Source of the DNA: Pusillimonas sp. UBA3987
GTDB taxonomy: Bacteria; Pseudomonadota; Gammaproteobacteria; Burkholderiales; Burkholderiaceae_B
NCBI GenBank assembly: GCA_002384935.1
Contig: DGCD01000008.1
Span: 521 to 64,520, forward strand
Reading direction: 5' to 3'
Length of the DNA: 64,000 nucleotides
Shown: piece by piece, positions 54,095-63,482 of the stretch
How the letters are laid out: each line of letters begins with the position of its first letter
Numbering within the stretch: position 1 is the stretch's first letter
Notes under the pieces: generated by a model
Databases searched by the model: none
Seen by the model: the letters and a program-made list of their open reading frames with translations, nothing else
Told to the model about the DNA's origin: nothing
Translations under genes and position numbers: made by a program

Positions 54095-54979
54095 TCAAAC
54101 TTTCACTGTCTTTGTTGCTTGCCTGCGAATGCGACGACTTTCCATATAAGTACGCCACGTGGAAATCAAGCCCGCGGCGATAATAAGCGCCATTCCGAAC
54201 CAGGCAACCGGGTCGGGGTACTCGGCCCAGAAAACAATACTGATAATTGCCGCAAAAATAATGGTGGTGTATTGAAGCGCTGCCGTCAACAATGCCGTGC
54301 CCATTCCAAAGGCACGAGTCATGGCCAATTGCCCGACCAGACCCGACAACCCCAACCCCACCAAAGCCAGCCAGGCCTCCAGACCTAGTGGATTCCAGCC
54401 CTGAACCCACAGACCAATCGCACTGGATGCACAGACACAGGATGAAAAGATCATGACCGTGCGCCACTCGGGCTCACCTGCACGCCCCAATTGCCGAACC
54501 TGCATCATGGCGACAGCGCCGAGCGCACCCGAACCCAACCCAGTAAGAGCGGCCAGGAACTCATCATTGCCGATACTGGGACGCAACACCGCCAGCACCC
54601 CTGCAAAACCAATGCAAACCGCAATCGCGCGCAGGTAGTCTCGTCTGGCGCCACCCCAGGCCAGCATCCAGCCGGTAATAAAAAGCGGCGATGTATAGTT
54701 CAGGCTGACCGCCGTGGGCAGCGGCAAATGAGATATCGCGTAAAAACCAAGCCACATTGCGCTCACGCCCGAAATATTGCGCCAGAAATGGCGTTTCCAA
54801 CTGGATGGGCGAATCACGCGACGCGTTATGACCGCCCAACCCGATAACAGCAAGATTGAAGGAATACCCCGAAACAAGACTATTTGTGCCAGGGAAGCAC
54901 CAAAATCCGCCGCGACCTTGATGCAGGCACCCATAAGGGCAAACATGGCGCAAGCCAGAATCATCCACAAAGACTGCAT
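54095..54979 (-). CDS. DMT-family (EamA) transporter
   Basis: Integral membrane protein of 294 residues with about ten predicted helices in two EamA repeats. The first begins MQSLWMILACAMFALMGACIKVAADF and the second begins near residue 150 (LGSGALGAVAMMQVRQLG). EamA carriers export amino acids, purines and other metabolites; the substrate is not predictable. It is followed closely by sseA, so a sulfur-containing solute is possible but unproven. Confidence 0.85.
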   Translation of the reverse strand: MQSLWMILACAMFALMGACIKVAADFGASLAQIVLFRGIPSILLLSGWAVITRRVIRPSSWKRHFWRNISGVSAMWLGFYAISHLPLPTAVSLNYTSPLFITGWMLAWGGARRDYLRAIAVCIGFAGVLAVLRPSIGNDEFLAALTGLGSGALGAVAMMQVRQLGRAGEPEWRTVMIFSSCVCASSAIGLWVQGWNPLGLEAWLALVGLGLSGLVGQLAMTRAFGMGTALLTAALQYTTIIFAAIISIVFWAEYPDPVAWFGMALIIAAGLISTWRTYMESRRIRRQATKTVKV

Positions 54980-55079
54980 TTGGCGAGGTCTCGTCCCGAA
55001 AAATCACAAAGACAATACTATACTGCGCTTACGTCATTATTTTTCTTCAGCTGGCTGTCAGGTTTTGCATTCAAAGCCT

Positions 55080-55106
55080 TTGAAATTCGTGAACCTGACC
55101 CCATAT
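55080..55106 (+). promoter_or_regulatory. Predicted sigma-32 (heat-shock) promoter for htpX
   Basis: TTGAAA at 55080-55085, a 13-base spacer, then CCCCATAT at 55099-55106. This matches the heat-shock consensus CTTGAAA-N13-CCCCATnT except for the first base. It lies 46 bases before htpX, a gene known to be heat-induced in E. coli. Confidence 0.8.
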
Positions 55107-55152
55107 TTTGTGTCAAACTTCGCGCATTAACATCCTGCAGGAACCACCGAGC

Positions 55153-56037
55153 ATGAAACGTATCTTCCTTTTCCTCATGACCAACATCGCCGTGATGGTC
55201 GTACTGAGCGTCACGATGAGCATTCTGGGCGTTGGACGCTACCTGGATGAGCAAGGGTTGAACCTGACCCAACTACTCATCTTCTCGGCCTTCATCGGCT
55301 TTGGCGGCGCATTTATTTCCTTGCTGATCAGCAAATGGATGGCCAAACGCACGACGGGTGCCCGGGTTATCGACCCTCAGGCACCAGGCAGCCGGCAAGA
55401 GGCCTGGCTGGTTGAAACGGTACACCAATTGGCCGACCGTGCCGGCATCGGCCACCCGGAAGTGGCGATTTATGATGGTCCCCCCAATGCGTTTGCCACC
55501 GGTGCATTTCGCAACGATGCCTTGGTGGCAGTGTCAACTGGACTGCTAAGCAGCATGACGGAAGAGGAAGTCGCGGCGGTTTTGGGGCATGAGGTAGCCC
55601 ACGTGGCCAACGGCGATATGGTCACCCTCACTTTGATCCAGGGCGTGGTCAATACATTCGTGGTTTTTCTGGCCCGGGTGGTGGGTTATTTCGTTGACCG
55701 CGTCATTCTTAAAAATGAACGCGGCATGGGTCTTGGTTATTTTGGTGTTGTTATCGTGTGCGAAATCATCTTTGGTTTGCTGGCGTCGATTATTGTGGCC
55801 TGGTTTTCACGTCAACGCGAATACCGCGCTGACTCAGGTAGCGCAAAATTAATGGGCGCTCGCGAGCCCATGATGAAGGCGCTGGCACGCCTGGGCGGGC
55901 TTCAGCCGGGCAAACTGCCGGAGTCGTTTGAAGCGGCAGGCATATCCGGCGGAGGCAGCAGAATTAGTGCTCTTTTCTCCACTCACCCTCCTATCGAAGA
56001 GCGTATTCGGGCGCTACAGAATACGCAACTTAACTGA
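55153..56037 (+). CDS. htpX: Protease HtpX
   Basis: Zinc metalloprotease of the inner membrane that degrades damaged membrane proteins with FtsH. The protein is 294 residues. Two N-terminal helices start at RIFLFLMTNIAVMVVLSVTM. The zinc site HEVAH is in LGHEVAHVANGD near residue 142, with a further helix after it (YFGVVIVCEIIFGLLASIIVAW) and the EYRADSGSAKLMG motif that supplies the third ligand. The frame opens at 55108, but ATG 55153 has an AGGA ribosome-binding site and fits the family. Confidence 0.95.
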   Translation: MKRIFLFLMTNIAVMVVLSVTMSILGVGRYLDEQGLNLTQLLIFSAFIGFGGAFISLLISKWMAKRTTGARVIDPQAPGSRQEAWLVETVHQLADRAGIGHPEVAIYDGPPNAFATGAFRNDALVAVSTGLLSSMTEEEVAAVLGHEVAHVANGDMVTLTLIQGVVNTFVVFLARVVGYFVDRVILKNERGMGLGYFGVVIVCEIIFGLLASIIVAWFSRQREYRADSGSAKLMGAREPMMKALARLGGLQPGKLPESFEAAGISGGGSRISALFSTHPPIEERIRALQNTQLN

Positions 56038-56093
56038 CTTAACCGTCAGGTCACAACGAAAAGAATATCTATTTCTTTCTAGCAATTAGCCGA

Positions 56094-56124
56094 AAATGGC
56101 CCCATCAACCTGATGGGGCCATTT
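56094..56124. terminator. Strong bidirectional terminator between htpX and the hydrolase gene
   Basis: AAATGGCCCCATCA (56094-56107) and TGATGGGGCCATTT (56111-56124) form a perfect 14-bp stem with a 3-base loop. T-runs are available on both strands. It ends htpX and the hydrolase/polA transcript. Confidence 0.93.
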
Positions 56125-56129
56125 GGTTT

Positions 56130-56918
56130 TTACGCCAGATAACGCTTGAACCAGTCCAGTGCCCAAGTCCAGGCATCTTTGGCATCAGGCTCGTTATAAC
56201 TGGGCCGATAATCGGCATAGAAGGCGTGGTTCGATTCGGGATACACAATAATCTGCGACGCCTTGGCCATCTCATTGCCCCCTGCCAGCGCGTCTTGCAT
56301 CTGGTGCACATCGTCTAGCGGAATACCGGCGTCTTGCCCGCCATACAGGCCCAACACGGGTGCCTTGAGGGTGTGTGCAATATCAACCGGGTTGCGCTTT
56401 TGCAATGGTCCGTGCCCTACTGCCAGCTTCCCATACCAGGCAACCCCCGCTTTACATTCCGGATTGTGTTCCGCATACATCCATGTAATACGGCCTCCCC
56501 AGCAGAAACCGGTAATGCCCAACCTTCTTGTATCGGCGCCTTGCTGTTTAGCCCAGGCAACACTGGCGTCCAAATCGGCCAGGACCTGTTCGTCCGACAC
56601 TTTCGAAACAATTTCCTGAATCAGCGTGGGGATATCGCTATATTTTGACGCATCACCCTGGCGTTCGTACAGCTCAACCGCCACGGCAAAATAGCCTTCT
56701 TTTGCAAAACGGCGGCACACGTCCTGAATATGCTCATGCAAACCGAAAACTTCTTGCACAACCAATAATACCGGCGCATTCTTCTGGTCGGCCGGAGCGG
56801 CGTAATAAGCGGAAATTTCGCCGTCGAAGGTTGGCATTTTGAAAGCGCCATGAGCCAAACCTTCAGTTGAGGTATGAATCACAGTGGGTGCAGCACCAGT
56901 GATAGGTGAAAACGACAT
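56130..56918 (-). CDS. Dienelactone hydrolase family protein
   Basis: Alpha/beta hydrolase of 262 residues. The nucleophile elbow GFCWGGR near residue 138 has Cys as nucleophile, as in dienelactone hydrolase. The catalytic Asp is likely in LGLYGGQDAGIP near 195 and the His in ESNHAFYADYRPSYN near 227. Its substrate is unlikely to be a true dienelactone, because no chlorocatechol or muconate genes are nearby. Ester or lactone cleavage is the general expectation. It follows polA by 9 bases, so the two are probably co-transcribed. Confidence 0.87.
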   Translation of the reverse strand: MSFSPITGAAPTVIHTSTEGLAHGAFKMPTFDGEISAYYAAPADQKNAPVLLVVQEVFGLHEHIQDVCRRFAKEGYFAVAVELYERQGDASKYSDIPTLIQEIVSKVSDEQVLADLDASVAWAKQQGADTRRLGITGFCWGGRITWMYAEHNPECKAGVAWYGKLAVGHGPLQKRNPVDIAHTLKAPVLGLYGGQDAGIPLDDVHQMQDALAGGNEMAKASQIIVYPESNHAFYADYRPSYNEPDAKDAWTWALDWFKRYLA

Positions 56919-56927
56919 AAATCCTCC

Positions 56928-59645
56928 TTAGTGGGCCTGTTCCCAATTCGGGCCGACTCCAACCTCGGCCACAAGCGGGACATCAAGTTTGGCCACATTA
57001 CACATCAGATCCGGCAACGCGCTGGCTACCGTATCCACCTCTTTTTCGGGTACTTCAAATACCAGTTCATCATGCACTTGCATGACCATCAGCGTTTCAA
57101 GCTTCTGCCGGGCAATCCATTTCTGAACGGCAACCATTGCCATTTTAATCAGGTCGGCCGCAGTGCCTTGCATGGGCGCATTAATGGCGGCCCGTTCGGC
57201 CCCTGCCCGCCGTGGCCCTTTCGATCCTTTGATATCGGGTAGCCAGAGGCGGCGACCAAACACCGTTTCAACATAGCCGAGTTCATGAGCACGTGCCTTG
57301 GTGTCTTCCATGTACTGGGTCACGCCCGGATAACGCGCAAAATAGCGGTCCATATATGACCGGGCGGCGTCACGCGTAATGCCAAGCGCATTGGCAAGCC
57401 CGAACTCACCCATCCCGTATATCAAGCCGAAATTGATGGCCTTGGCAGAGCGACGCTGCTCTGAAGTCACATCATCGAGCGCCACGTTGAAAATCTCGGC
57501 CGCAGTCGCGCGATGAATATCCAGGCCATCGGCAAAGGCCTTCTGCAGGCTCTTGTCGCCCGACACGTGTGCCATTACCCGCAATTCAATTTGCGAATAG
57601 TCGGCCGACACAATTTTTCCACTTTTGGATATAAAGGCGGCGCGAACCCGACGTCCCTCGGGTGTGCGAACCGGAATATTCTGCAAATTGGGATCAGACG
57701 AGGCCAGGCGCCCGGTAATCACCGCGGCCTGCGAATAACGCGTATGTACCCGGCCCGTATGCGGGTTGATCATTTTCGGCAGCTTGTCGGTGTATGTAGA
57801 CTTCAGCTTGGCCAAACCACGGTAATCCAGAATAACCTGCGGCAGCGGGTAGTCGTGAGCCAACCGGGTTAAAACCTCCTCATCGGTGGAAGGCGCTCCG
57901 CTTGCTGTTTTGCGCACGACCGGCAATTTCATGGTGCTGAATAAAATTTCACCCAATTGCTTGGGTGAATTCAAATTGAATGGCTGCCCTGCCAATTCCT
58001 GCGCCTTGATTTCCAGCTCCCCCATTTTCTTGCCAATTTCGCCGCTTTGTTCAGCCAATAACCTGGCATCGATAAGGACACCGTTGCGCTCGATTATCGT
58101 CAGTACAGCTGACGCTTCCACTTCCAGCGCGTAGATTCGCTCAAGCTCGGAAGACACTTGTATTTTAGGTAACAACACTTCCTGAAGCTGCCAGGTGAAA
58201 TCAGCATCTTCGGCACCATAAAAAGCCGCCTTTTCAACCGCAACCTGTTCAAAACCAATTTGTTTGGCACCCTTGCCACACAAATCCTCGTAGCTGATCC
58301 CTTTGCGCCCCAGCCAGCGTTCGGCCAACTCCTGCATGTTCACACGACGATGAGACTCAAGCACATAAGCCTGCAACATACTGTCGTGTGCAATACCCGC
58401 CAACGTAATGCCTTCATTCATGAAAACATGGGCGTCGTACTTCGCGTTATGCAATAACTTGGGCGCTTTTTCGTTCTCGAGCCAAGGACGCAAACGGGCC
58501 ATGACCTCATCAAAAGGAAGCTGGTCTACCTGATCGGGACCGCAATGACGCAACGGGATGTAGCATGCCTTGCCTGCAGAGATCGACATCGACATCCCCA
58601 CCAGGCGGGCCGCCATGGGATCGAGCGACGTCGTTTCCGTATCAAGCGCAACCAATGATGCCGACTCAATCCGCTCCAGCCAGATATCGAACGCTTTCCA
58701 ATCGACAATCGTATCGTATTCCACATTGTCGGGTTCCGCAGGCGGATCGGCGGCCACGCGGCTGTCCTGGCTGGGTACGCGCTCATCGTCTCCGGTCAGT
58801 TCCCGCAACCAGGTTCGAAAGCCAAACTCGTCGTACAACTGCACCAGCTTTTCACGACTTGGCTCCTTGGGCACCAGGTCGGAGAAATCATCGGCCAGAA
58901 ACGGAATATCGCAATCGACTTTGACGGTTAACAACTGGCGTGTCATCTCGAAATTAGGGATGGCTTCCCGTAAATTCTGACCCGCCACACCTTTTATGTC
59001 GTCGGCATGCTTAACGATTTCTTCAATTGACCCGTACTGATTAAGCCACTTGGCAGCGGTTTTGGGGCCCACTTTTTCAACACCGGGAATGTTGTCAACG
59101 GTATCACCGGTGAGCATCAGATACTCCACGATCTGGTCCGGACGCACGCCGAACTTGTCGATGACGCCCTGAACATCCTGCTTACCGCCGTTCATGGTAT
59201 TGACCAGCTCCACGTGCTCGTTCACCAGCTGGGCCAGATCTTTATCGCCGGTGGACACAACCGTGTAAATGCCCTTTTCAGTTGCATGATGTGCCAAAGT
59301 ACCAATGATATCGTCGGCCTCAACTCCCGAAACCGTCAATACGTGCCAGCCCATGGCTTTTACGGCTTCGTGGATCGGCTCAATCTGCAAGGCCAGGTCT
59401 TCAGGCATGGAAGGCCGATGCCCTTTATACTCAGGGTAGATTTCGTCGCGAAACGTGCTGCCTTTCGCATCAAAAATACAGGCAGCGTAATCCGCCTTGT
59501 AATCCTGAGACAGCCTCCGTAACATTGATATGACACCATACAAGGCTCCGGTTGGCTGACCTCTGGCGTTTCTAAGGTCGGGCAGCGCGTGAAACGCCCG
59601 GTACAGATAACTGGAACCATCAACAAGTAACAAGGTTTTTTTCAT
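56928..59645 (-). CDS. polA: DNA polymerase I
   Basis: Repair and Okazaki-fragment polymerase of 905 residues. The 5' nuclease domain opens LLLVDGSSYLYRAFHALPDL and has VEADDIIGTLA. The 3'-5' exonuclease domain has LVALDTETTSLDP near residue 350, so proofreading residues are present. The polymerase domain has SADYSQIELRVMAHVSGD and the C-terminal QVHDELVFEVPEKE. The frame starts at 59726, but ATG 59645 gives the standard N-terminus. Its start codon lies back to back with that of the LOG-family gene in CATG (59643-59646). No ribosome-binding site is seen upstream. Confidence 0.96.
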   Translation of the reverse strand: MKKTLLLVDGSSYLYRAFHALPDLRNARGQPTGALYGVISMLRRLSQDYKADYAACIFDAKGSTFRDEIYPEYKGHRPSMPEDLALQIEPIHEAVKAMGWHVLTVSGVEADDIIGTLAHHATEKGIYTVVSTGDKDLAQLVNEHVELVNTMNGGKQDVQGVIDKFGVRPDQIVEYLMLTGDTVDNIPGVEKVGPKTAAKWLNQYGSIEEIVKHADDIKGVAGQNLREAIPNFEMTRQLLTVKVDCDIPFLADDFSDLVPKEPSREKLVQLYDEFGFRTWLRELTGDDERVPSQDSRVAADPPAEPDNVEYDTIVDWKAFDIWLERIESASLVALDTETTSLDPMAARLVGMSMSISAGKACYIPLRHCGPDQVDQLPFDEVMARLRPWLENEKAPKLLHNAKYDAHVFMNEGITLAGIAHDSMLQAYVLESHRRVNMQELAERWLGRKGISYEDLCGKGAKQIGFEQVAVEKAAFYGAEDADFTWQLQEVLLPKIQVSSELERIYALEVEASAVLTIIERNGVLIDARLLAEQSGEIGKKMGELEIKAQELAGQPFNLNSPKQLGEILFSTMKLPVVRKTASGAPSTDEEVLTRLAHDYPLPQVILDYRGLAKLKSTYTDKLPKMINPHTGRVHTRYSQAAVITGRLASSDPNLQNIPVRTPEGRRVRAAFISKSGKIVSADYSQIELRVMAHVSGDKSLQKAFADGLDIHRATAAEIFNVALDDVTSEQRRSAKAINFGLIYGMGEFGLANALGITRDAARSYMDRYFARYPGVTQYMEDTKARAHELGYVETVFGRRLWLPDIKGSKGPRRAGAERAAINAPMQGTAADLIKMAMVAVQKWIARQKLETLMVMQVHDELVFEVPEKEVDTVASALPDLMCNVAKLDVPLVAEVGVGPNWEQAH

Positions 59646-60324
59646 GAGTCGTAATAAAGTCGTACGTACGCCGGTCAACCGGCAGATCCCCGTGATTATG
59701 TCAGAGATGCAAACCGCTGCCGACACACTTCAGGAAATTGGCTGGGGCGTGAGCGTTTTTGGCAGTGCCCGTATTAAACCAGATTCACCATACTACGCCA
59801 TGGGAGAAGCGTTGGGCACCAAATTGGCACAAGCGGGCTTGCCATTGATTGCAGGGGGCGGCCCAGGAATTATGGAAGCCGCGAACAAAGGAGCTTACAC
59901 AGCAGGCGGGCAAAGCATCGGGTTGAATATTAAACTACCCAAAGAAACCAAGAACAATGATTACCAAACGCATAGCCTGCATTTCGAATATTTTTATTCC
60001 CGCAAAGCCACTTTTTTCATGCACAGCGCAGCATTTATCGCCTTGCCCGGGGGCTTTGGAACGCTTGATGAACTGTTCGAAGTCCTGACATTGGTCCAGA
60101 CCGGAAAGATTCCGCATGCGCCCATCATTTTAATGGGAAGCGACTACTGGACAGGCCTGCTCGATTGGATTGCCGCCGAACTCGAACCGCGCAAGCTGAT
60201 TGGCCCGAACGATCTGCAGCTCATGACAATCACAGACGATATCGACGAAGCCATGCATTTGATTCAGTCATTCCTGCAAAGCCAGGCAGACCAGCTGGGC
60301 TATGCAGCGATCATTCCGGAATAA
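59644..60324 (+). CDS. LOG-family Rossmann protein (TIGR00730 type nucleotide 5'-monophosphate phosphoribohydrolase)
   Basis: Lysine-decarboxylase-like fold protein of 226 residues. The phosphoribohydrolase signature is PGGFGTLDELFEVLTLVQ near residue 138, with SVFGSARIKPDSPYY near 35 and GGGPGIMEAANKGA near 78. Relatives cleave cytokinin riboside or purine nucleotide 5'-monophosphates to base and ribose-5-phosphate. ATG 59644 has AAGG 8 bases upstream. ATG 59698 is an alternative that would leave 52 bases between the divergent genes. Some bacterial members act in nucleotide salvage. Confidence 0.85.
   Translation: MSRNKVVRTPVNRQIPVIMSEMQTAADTLQEIGWGVSVFGSARIKPDSPYYAMGEALGTKLAQAGLPLIAGGGPGIMEAANKGAYTAGGQSIGLNIKLPKETKNNDYQTHSLHFEYFYSRKATFFMHSAAFIALPGGFGTLDELFEVLTLVQTGKIPHAPIILMGSDYWTGLLDWIAAELEPRKLIGPNDLQLMTITDDIDEAMHLIQSFLQSQADQLGYAAIIPE
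59651..59678 (-). promoter_or_regulatory. Predicted polA promoter within the LOG gene start
   Basis: On the minus strand TTGACC (59678-59673), a 16-base spacer and TATTAC (59656-59651) are followed by five bases and then the polA ATG. Transcription would start at or near the A of that ATG. CCGGT-CA-ACCGG (59671-59682) and the palindrome CGTACGTACG (59661-59670) overlap the promoter. Confidence 0.45.
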
Positions 60325-60372
60325 CGACGCTTTCTATCTCCCAGGGCGGCAGGCGAATCACGTCGCCATCGT

Positions 60373-60414
60373 AAAAACACCCCAAATCGCGGAAGTGAAT
60401 CCGGTTTTGGGGTG
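60373..60414 (-). terminator. Intrinsic terminator after typA
   Basis: Read on the minus strand, CACCCCAAA and TTTGGGGTG form a 9-bp stem that encloses a small CGGA/TCCG stem, followed by TTTTT. The arms are 60406-60414 and 60378-60386. It is about 40 bases after the typA stop. The rest of 60325-60455 shows no convincing gene. Confidence 0.75.
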
Positions 60415-60455
60415 CTATGTAAACCACACGGGGTTTTCTTTTTTCGCCGGCCCGG

Positions 60456-62282
60456 TTAGTTTGTAACCGTTTCACGCGCCATGCGGCGACGCTCATGCTC
60501 TTGCAAATAGCGTTTACGCAAACGAATCGATTTGGGTGTGACCTCGACCAATTCATCATCGTCGATAAACTCAACCGCATACTCCAGTGTCAGCCTAACC
60601 GGCGGTACCAGGTCGATATGCTCGTCTTTGCTTGTGGTGCGGATATTCGTCAGTTTCTTTTCTTTAATCGGGTTAACAACCAAATCGTTGTCACGGCTGT
60701 GAATCCCGATAATCATACCCTCATACACCGCCTCGCCCGGACTCACAAACATACGGCCACGCTCTTGCAATTTCCATAATGCATAGGCCACCGTATTACC
60801 ATTATCCTGGCTGATCAACACGCCATTGCGACGTTCTCCCACACCACCTTCGCGCATGGGACCATACTCGTCGAAATTGTGGCTCATCAAGCCGGTACCA
60901 CGTGTCAGGGTAAGAAATTCGCCCTGAAAACCAATCAAGCCGCGTGCAGGAATACGATACTCCAGACGCGTACGACCACGACCATCTGACTGCATGTCGA
61001 GCAAATCGCCTTTGCGACGCCCCAACTCTTCCATGACGCCACCCTGATGGGCTTCTTCAACGTCAACGGTAAGCAGCTCGAAGGGCTCCATTTTTTGGCC
61101 GTCAACTTCTTTAATCAGGACCTGTGGACGGGAAACCGCCAACTCATAACCTTCGCGACGCATGTTCTCCAGCAGAATGGTCAGGTGCAACTCACCCCGA
61201 CCGCGCACTTCAAACACCATATCGTCGTCGGTGGGATCCATGCGCAACGCCACATTCGATTTCAGTTCCAGCTCCAGGCGGTCGCGCAACTGGCGGCTCG
61301 TAACGTATTTGCCTTCGCGGCCTGCCAAGGGTGAACTGTTCACCATAAAATTCATGGTCAGGGTTGGTTCGTCGATACGCAACAAGGGCAAGGCATCGGG
61401 TTGAGCCGGATCCGTGACCGTACAACCAATACCTATTTCTTCAATACCGTTAATCAGCACAATATCGCCAGCCTGCGCTTCGTCGACCAGTTCCCGCTCC
61501 AGACCCCGGAACTTCAACACCTGATTGATGCGCCCTTTGATGGGTGCACCTTCAGGCCCGAACTGAACCAACACGTCCTGGGCGGCTCTTACCCGCCCGC
61601 GATTAACCCGACCAACACCGATCTTACCGACGTAACTGTTGTAATCCATTGAGATGATCTGCAACTGCAACGGGCCGTCTGCATCGTCGTCACGTTCGGG
61701 CACATGATTCAAAATTGATTCGAACAGCGGCCGCATATTGCCTTCGCGAACATCGGGCTCAAGGCCTGCGTAACCCGACAAGCCGGATGCATACACAATG
61801 GGGAAGTCCAACTGCTCTTCCGTCGCACCCAGTTTATCGAACAGATCAAAAGTGGCGTTGATAACGTGATCGATACGCGCGCCGGGCCGATCGATTTTAT
61901 TCACAACCACAATTGGCTTCAGACCTAATGCAAGTGCTTTGCGAGTCACAAAACGGGTTTGCGGCATCGGCCCTTCAACAGCGTCAACCAGCAGCAATAC
62001 ACCATCAACCATCGACAGCACCCGCTCAACTTCGCCGCCGAAATCAGCGTGTCCCGGTGTATCAACAATATTGATATGCGTGCCCTCATACTCCACGGCA
62101 CAATTCTTGGATAAGATCGTAATACCTCGTTCGCGCTCGATATCGCCCGAATCCATCACACGTTCAGAGACTTGCTGGTTGTCACGAAACGTACCGGACT
62201 GGCGCAGCAATTGATCGACCAGCGTCGTTTTCCCGTGATCGACGTGGGCAATAATGGCAACATTACGCAACGCTCGGCTCAT
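60456..62282 (-). CDS. typA: Ribosome-associated GTPase TypA/BipA
   Basis: Translational GTPase that helps 50S assembly at low temperature and stress responses. The protein is 608 residues. G1 is AHVDHGKTTL near residue 13, G3 is DTPGHADF near 76, G4 is NKIDRPGA near 130, followed by the EF-G-like domains and the BipA-specific C-terminal region. The frame starts at 62291, but ATG 62282 (MSRALRNVAIIAHVDHG) has AGGA 8 bases upstream and matches the family. It lies 5 bases after truB. Confidence 0.97.
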   Translation of the reverse strand: MSRALRNVAIIAHVDHGKTTLVDQLLRQSGTFRDNQQVSERVMDSGDIERERGITILSKNCAVEYEGTHINIVDTPGHADFGGEVERVLSMVDGVLLLVDAVEGPMPQTRFVTRKALALGLKPIVVVNKIDRPGARIDHVINATFDLFDKLGATEEQLDFPIVYASGLSGYAGLEPDVREGNMRPLFESILNHVPERDDDADGPLQLQIISMDYNSYVGKIGVGRVNRGRVRAAQDVLVQFGPEGAPIKGRINQVLKFRGLERELVDEAQAGDIVLINGIEEIGIGCTVTDPAQPDALPLLRIDEPTLTMNFMVNSSPLAGREGKYVTSRQLRDRLELELKSNVALRMDPTDDDMVFEVRGRGELHLTILLENMRREGYELAVSRPQVLIKEVDGQKMEPFELLTVDVEEAHQGGVMEELGRRKGDLLDMQSDGRGRTRLEYRIPARGLIGFQGEFLTLTRGTGLMSHNFDEYGPMREGGVGERRNGVLISQDNGNTVAYALWKLQERGRMFVSPGEAVYEGMIIGIHSRDNDLVVNPIKEKKLTNIRTTSKDEHIDLVPPVRLTLEYAVEFIDDDELVEVTPKSIRLRKRYLQEHERRRMARETVTN

Positions 62283-62287
62283 AACTT

Positions 62288-63037
62288 TCATCCTTTCTGT
62301 TTAAGACCCGACGGCAGCAGGCCATCGGGTAAATTTTCCAGCGATATCAGCGCAGCTTGAGGCGCCGACATCGCTTGTAGCGTTTCTAAATCAACCGCAT
62401 CCTGTAACTGAAACGGTCCGACGCACGTGCGCCTCAATGCAACGAGATGGGCCCCGCAGCCCAGCGCCCGCCCGATGTCCTCAGCCAAAGTGCGGATATA
62501 CGTGCCTTTGCTGCAATGCACGTATATTGTGGCTTGATGCGCATTAAAATCGCGTGTCAGGAGCTCGCTGATGACAACCTGGCGCGGTGCTCGCTCTACT
62601 TCCACCCCTTGACGTGCATATTCATATAAAGGGCGGCCGTCTTTTTTAAGCGCCGAATACATTGGCGGGATCTGCGAAATCTCGCCCCGGAAAGCATCTA
62701 AAGCGGCTTCGAACTGAGCGCGCTCTACTCCCTGGAAATCCTCTCCTGCCCGACTCACAATATTGCCGGTCAGATCGCCGGAGTCGGTTTCCTCACCGAA
62801 CGACAAAGTGGCTTCATATGCCTTGTCGGCGGCCAGCATATTGCCGGCCATTTTAGTTGCACGCCCAAGACAACATACCAGCAGACCGGTAGCAAAAGGG
62901 TCCAGCGTCCCCGTGTGCCCCGCCTTGCGGGCATCCAGGGTGCGCTTGGCCCGTTGCAACGCGTGATTGCTTGACAAGCCCTGAGGTTTGTCAAGCAACA
63001 GTACGCCATCGAGCAATTGCCCGCGTCGGGATGCCAT
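62288..63037 (-). CDS. truB: tRNA pseudouridine(55) synthase
   Basis: Makes pseudouridine at position 55 in the T-loop of tRNAs. The length of 249 is on the short side but complete through the catalytic domain. The catalytic Asp is in GHTGTLDPFATGLL near residue 46, KAYEATLSFGEETDSGDLTG follows, and CSKGTYIRTLAEDIG near 175 is typical. The PUA-type C-terminus is small. It is between rbfA (35 bases) and typA (5 bases) in the conserved infB-rbfA-truB order. Confidence 0.95.
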   Translation of the reverse strand: MASRRGQLLDGVLLLDKPQGLSSNHALQRAKRTLDARKAGHTGTLDPFATGLLVCCLGRATKMAGNMLAADKAYEATLSFGEETDSGDLTGNIVSRAGEDFQGVERAQFEAALDAFRGEISQIPPMYSALKKDGRPLYEYARQGVEVERAPRQVVISELLTRDFNAHQATIYVHCSKGTYIRTLAEDIGRALGCGAHLVALRRTCVGPFQLQDAVDLETLQAMSAPQAALISLENLPDGLLPSGLKQKG

Positions 63038-63072
63038 CGTTAATAACTCTAAAGAAAATACGACAGCCCGAA

Positions 63073-63480
63073 TCAGGACCGTTCGTCGGGTTCGTCGGGC
63101 TCGACCCCAGCTTCCTGGGAGCGCGGCGCATTGGCCTGGTCAATAAGCCGCGAAAGCGCCAGACCTTTCGCAAGCTGATCGTCGTGATGAAAATGTAATG
63201 TCGGCACAGTATGAATGTGCAACATCTTGAATAACAAGGAATGCAGCCAGCCGGCTTTCTCATCGAGCACAGACTTGGCTTGCTCGGGCTCGGCTCCCAT
63301 CACGGTGAAATACACCTTGGCGTGGGCGTAATCGGCCGACAACTCAACGCCGGTCAACGTAATGAGGCCAGCCCGCGATACATCAACCTCTCGTTGAATC
63401 AATATCGCGAGATCCTTCTGTATCTGGTCGGCCAGCCGCGTATTGCGGCTGGTAGCGGTTTTTGTCTTGTGACGTCCCAT
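63073..63480 (-). CDS. rbfA: Ribosome-binding factor A
   Basis: Cold-shock factor for 30S maturation, with a KH-like fold, 135 residues. Landmarks are RLADQIQKDLAILIQREV near residue 15, the central HAKVYFTVMGAE, and LHIHTVPTLHFHHDDQL. The C-terminal tail is acidic and variable. It begins 2 bases after the infB stop. Confidence 0.95.
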   Translation of the reverse strand: MGRHKTKTATSRNTRLADQIQKDLAILIQREVDVSRAGLITLTGVELSADYAHAKVYFTVMGAEPEQAKSVLDEKAGWLHSLLFKMLHIHTVPTLHFHHDDQLAKGLALSRLIDQANAPRSQEAGVEPDEPDERS

Positions 63481-63482
63481 AT

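Noticed and set aside
60311..60580. Minus-strand open frame of 89 codons after typA
   Set aside because: It overlaps the typA end and the LOG gene end and runs through the typA terminator hairpin. The segment RVVYIAPQNRIHF could be protein-like, but no family was recognised.
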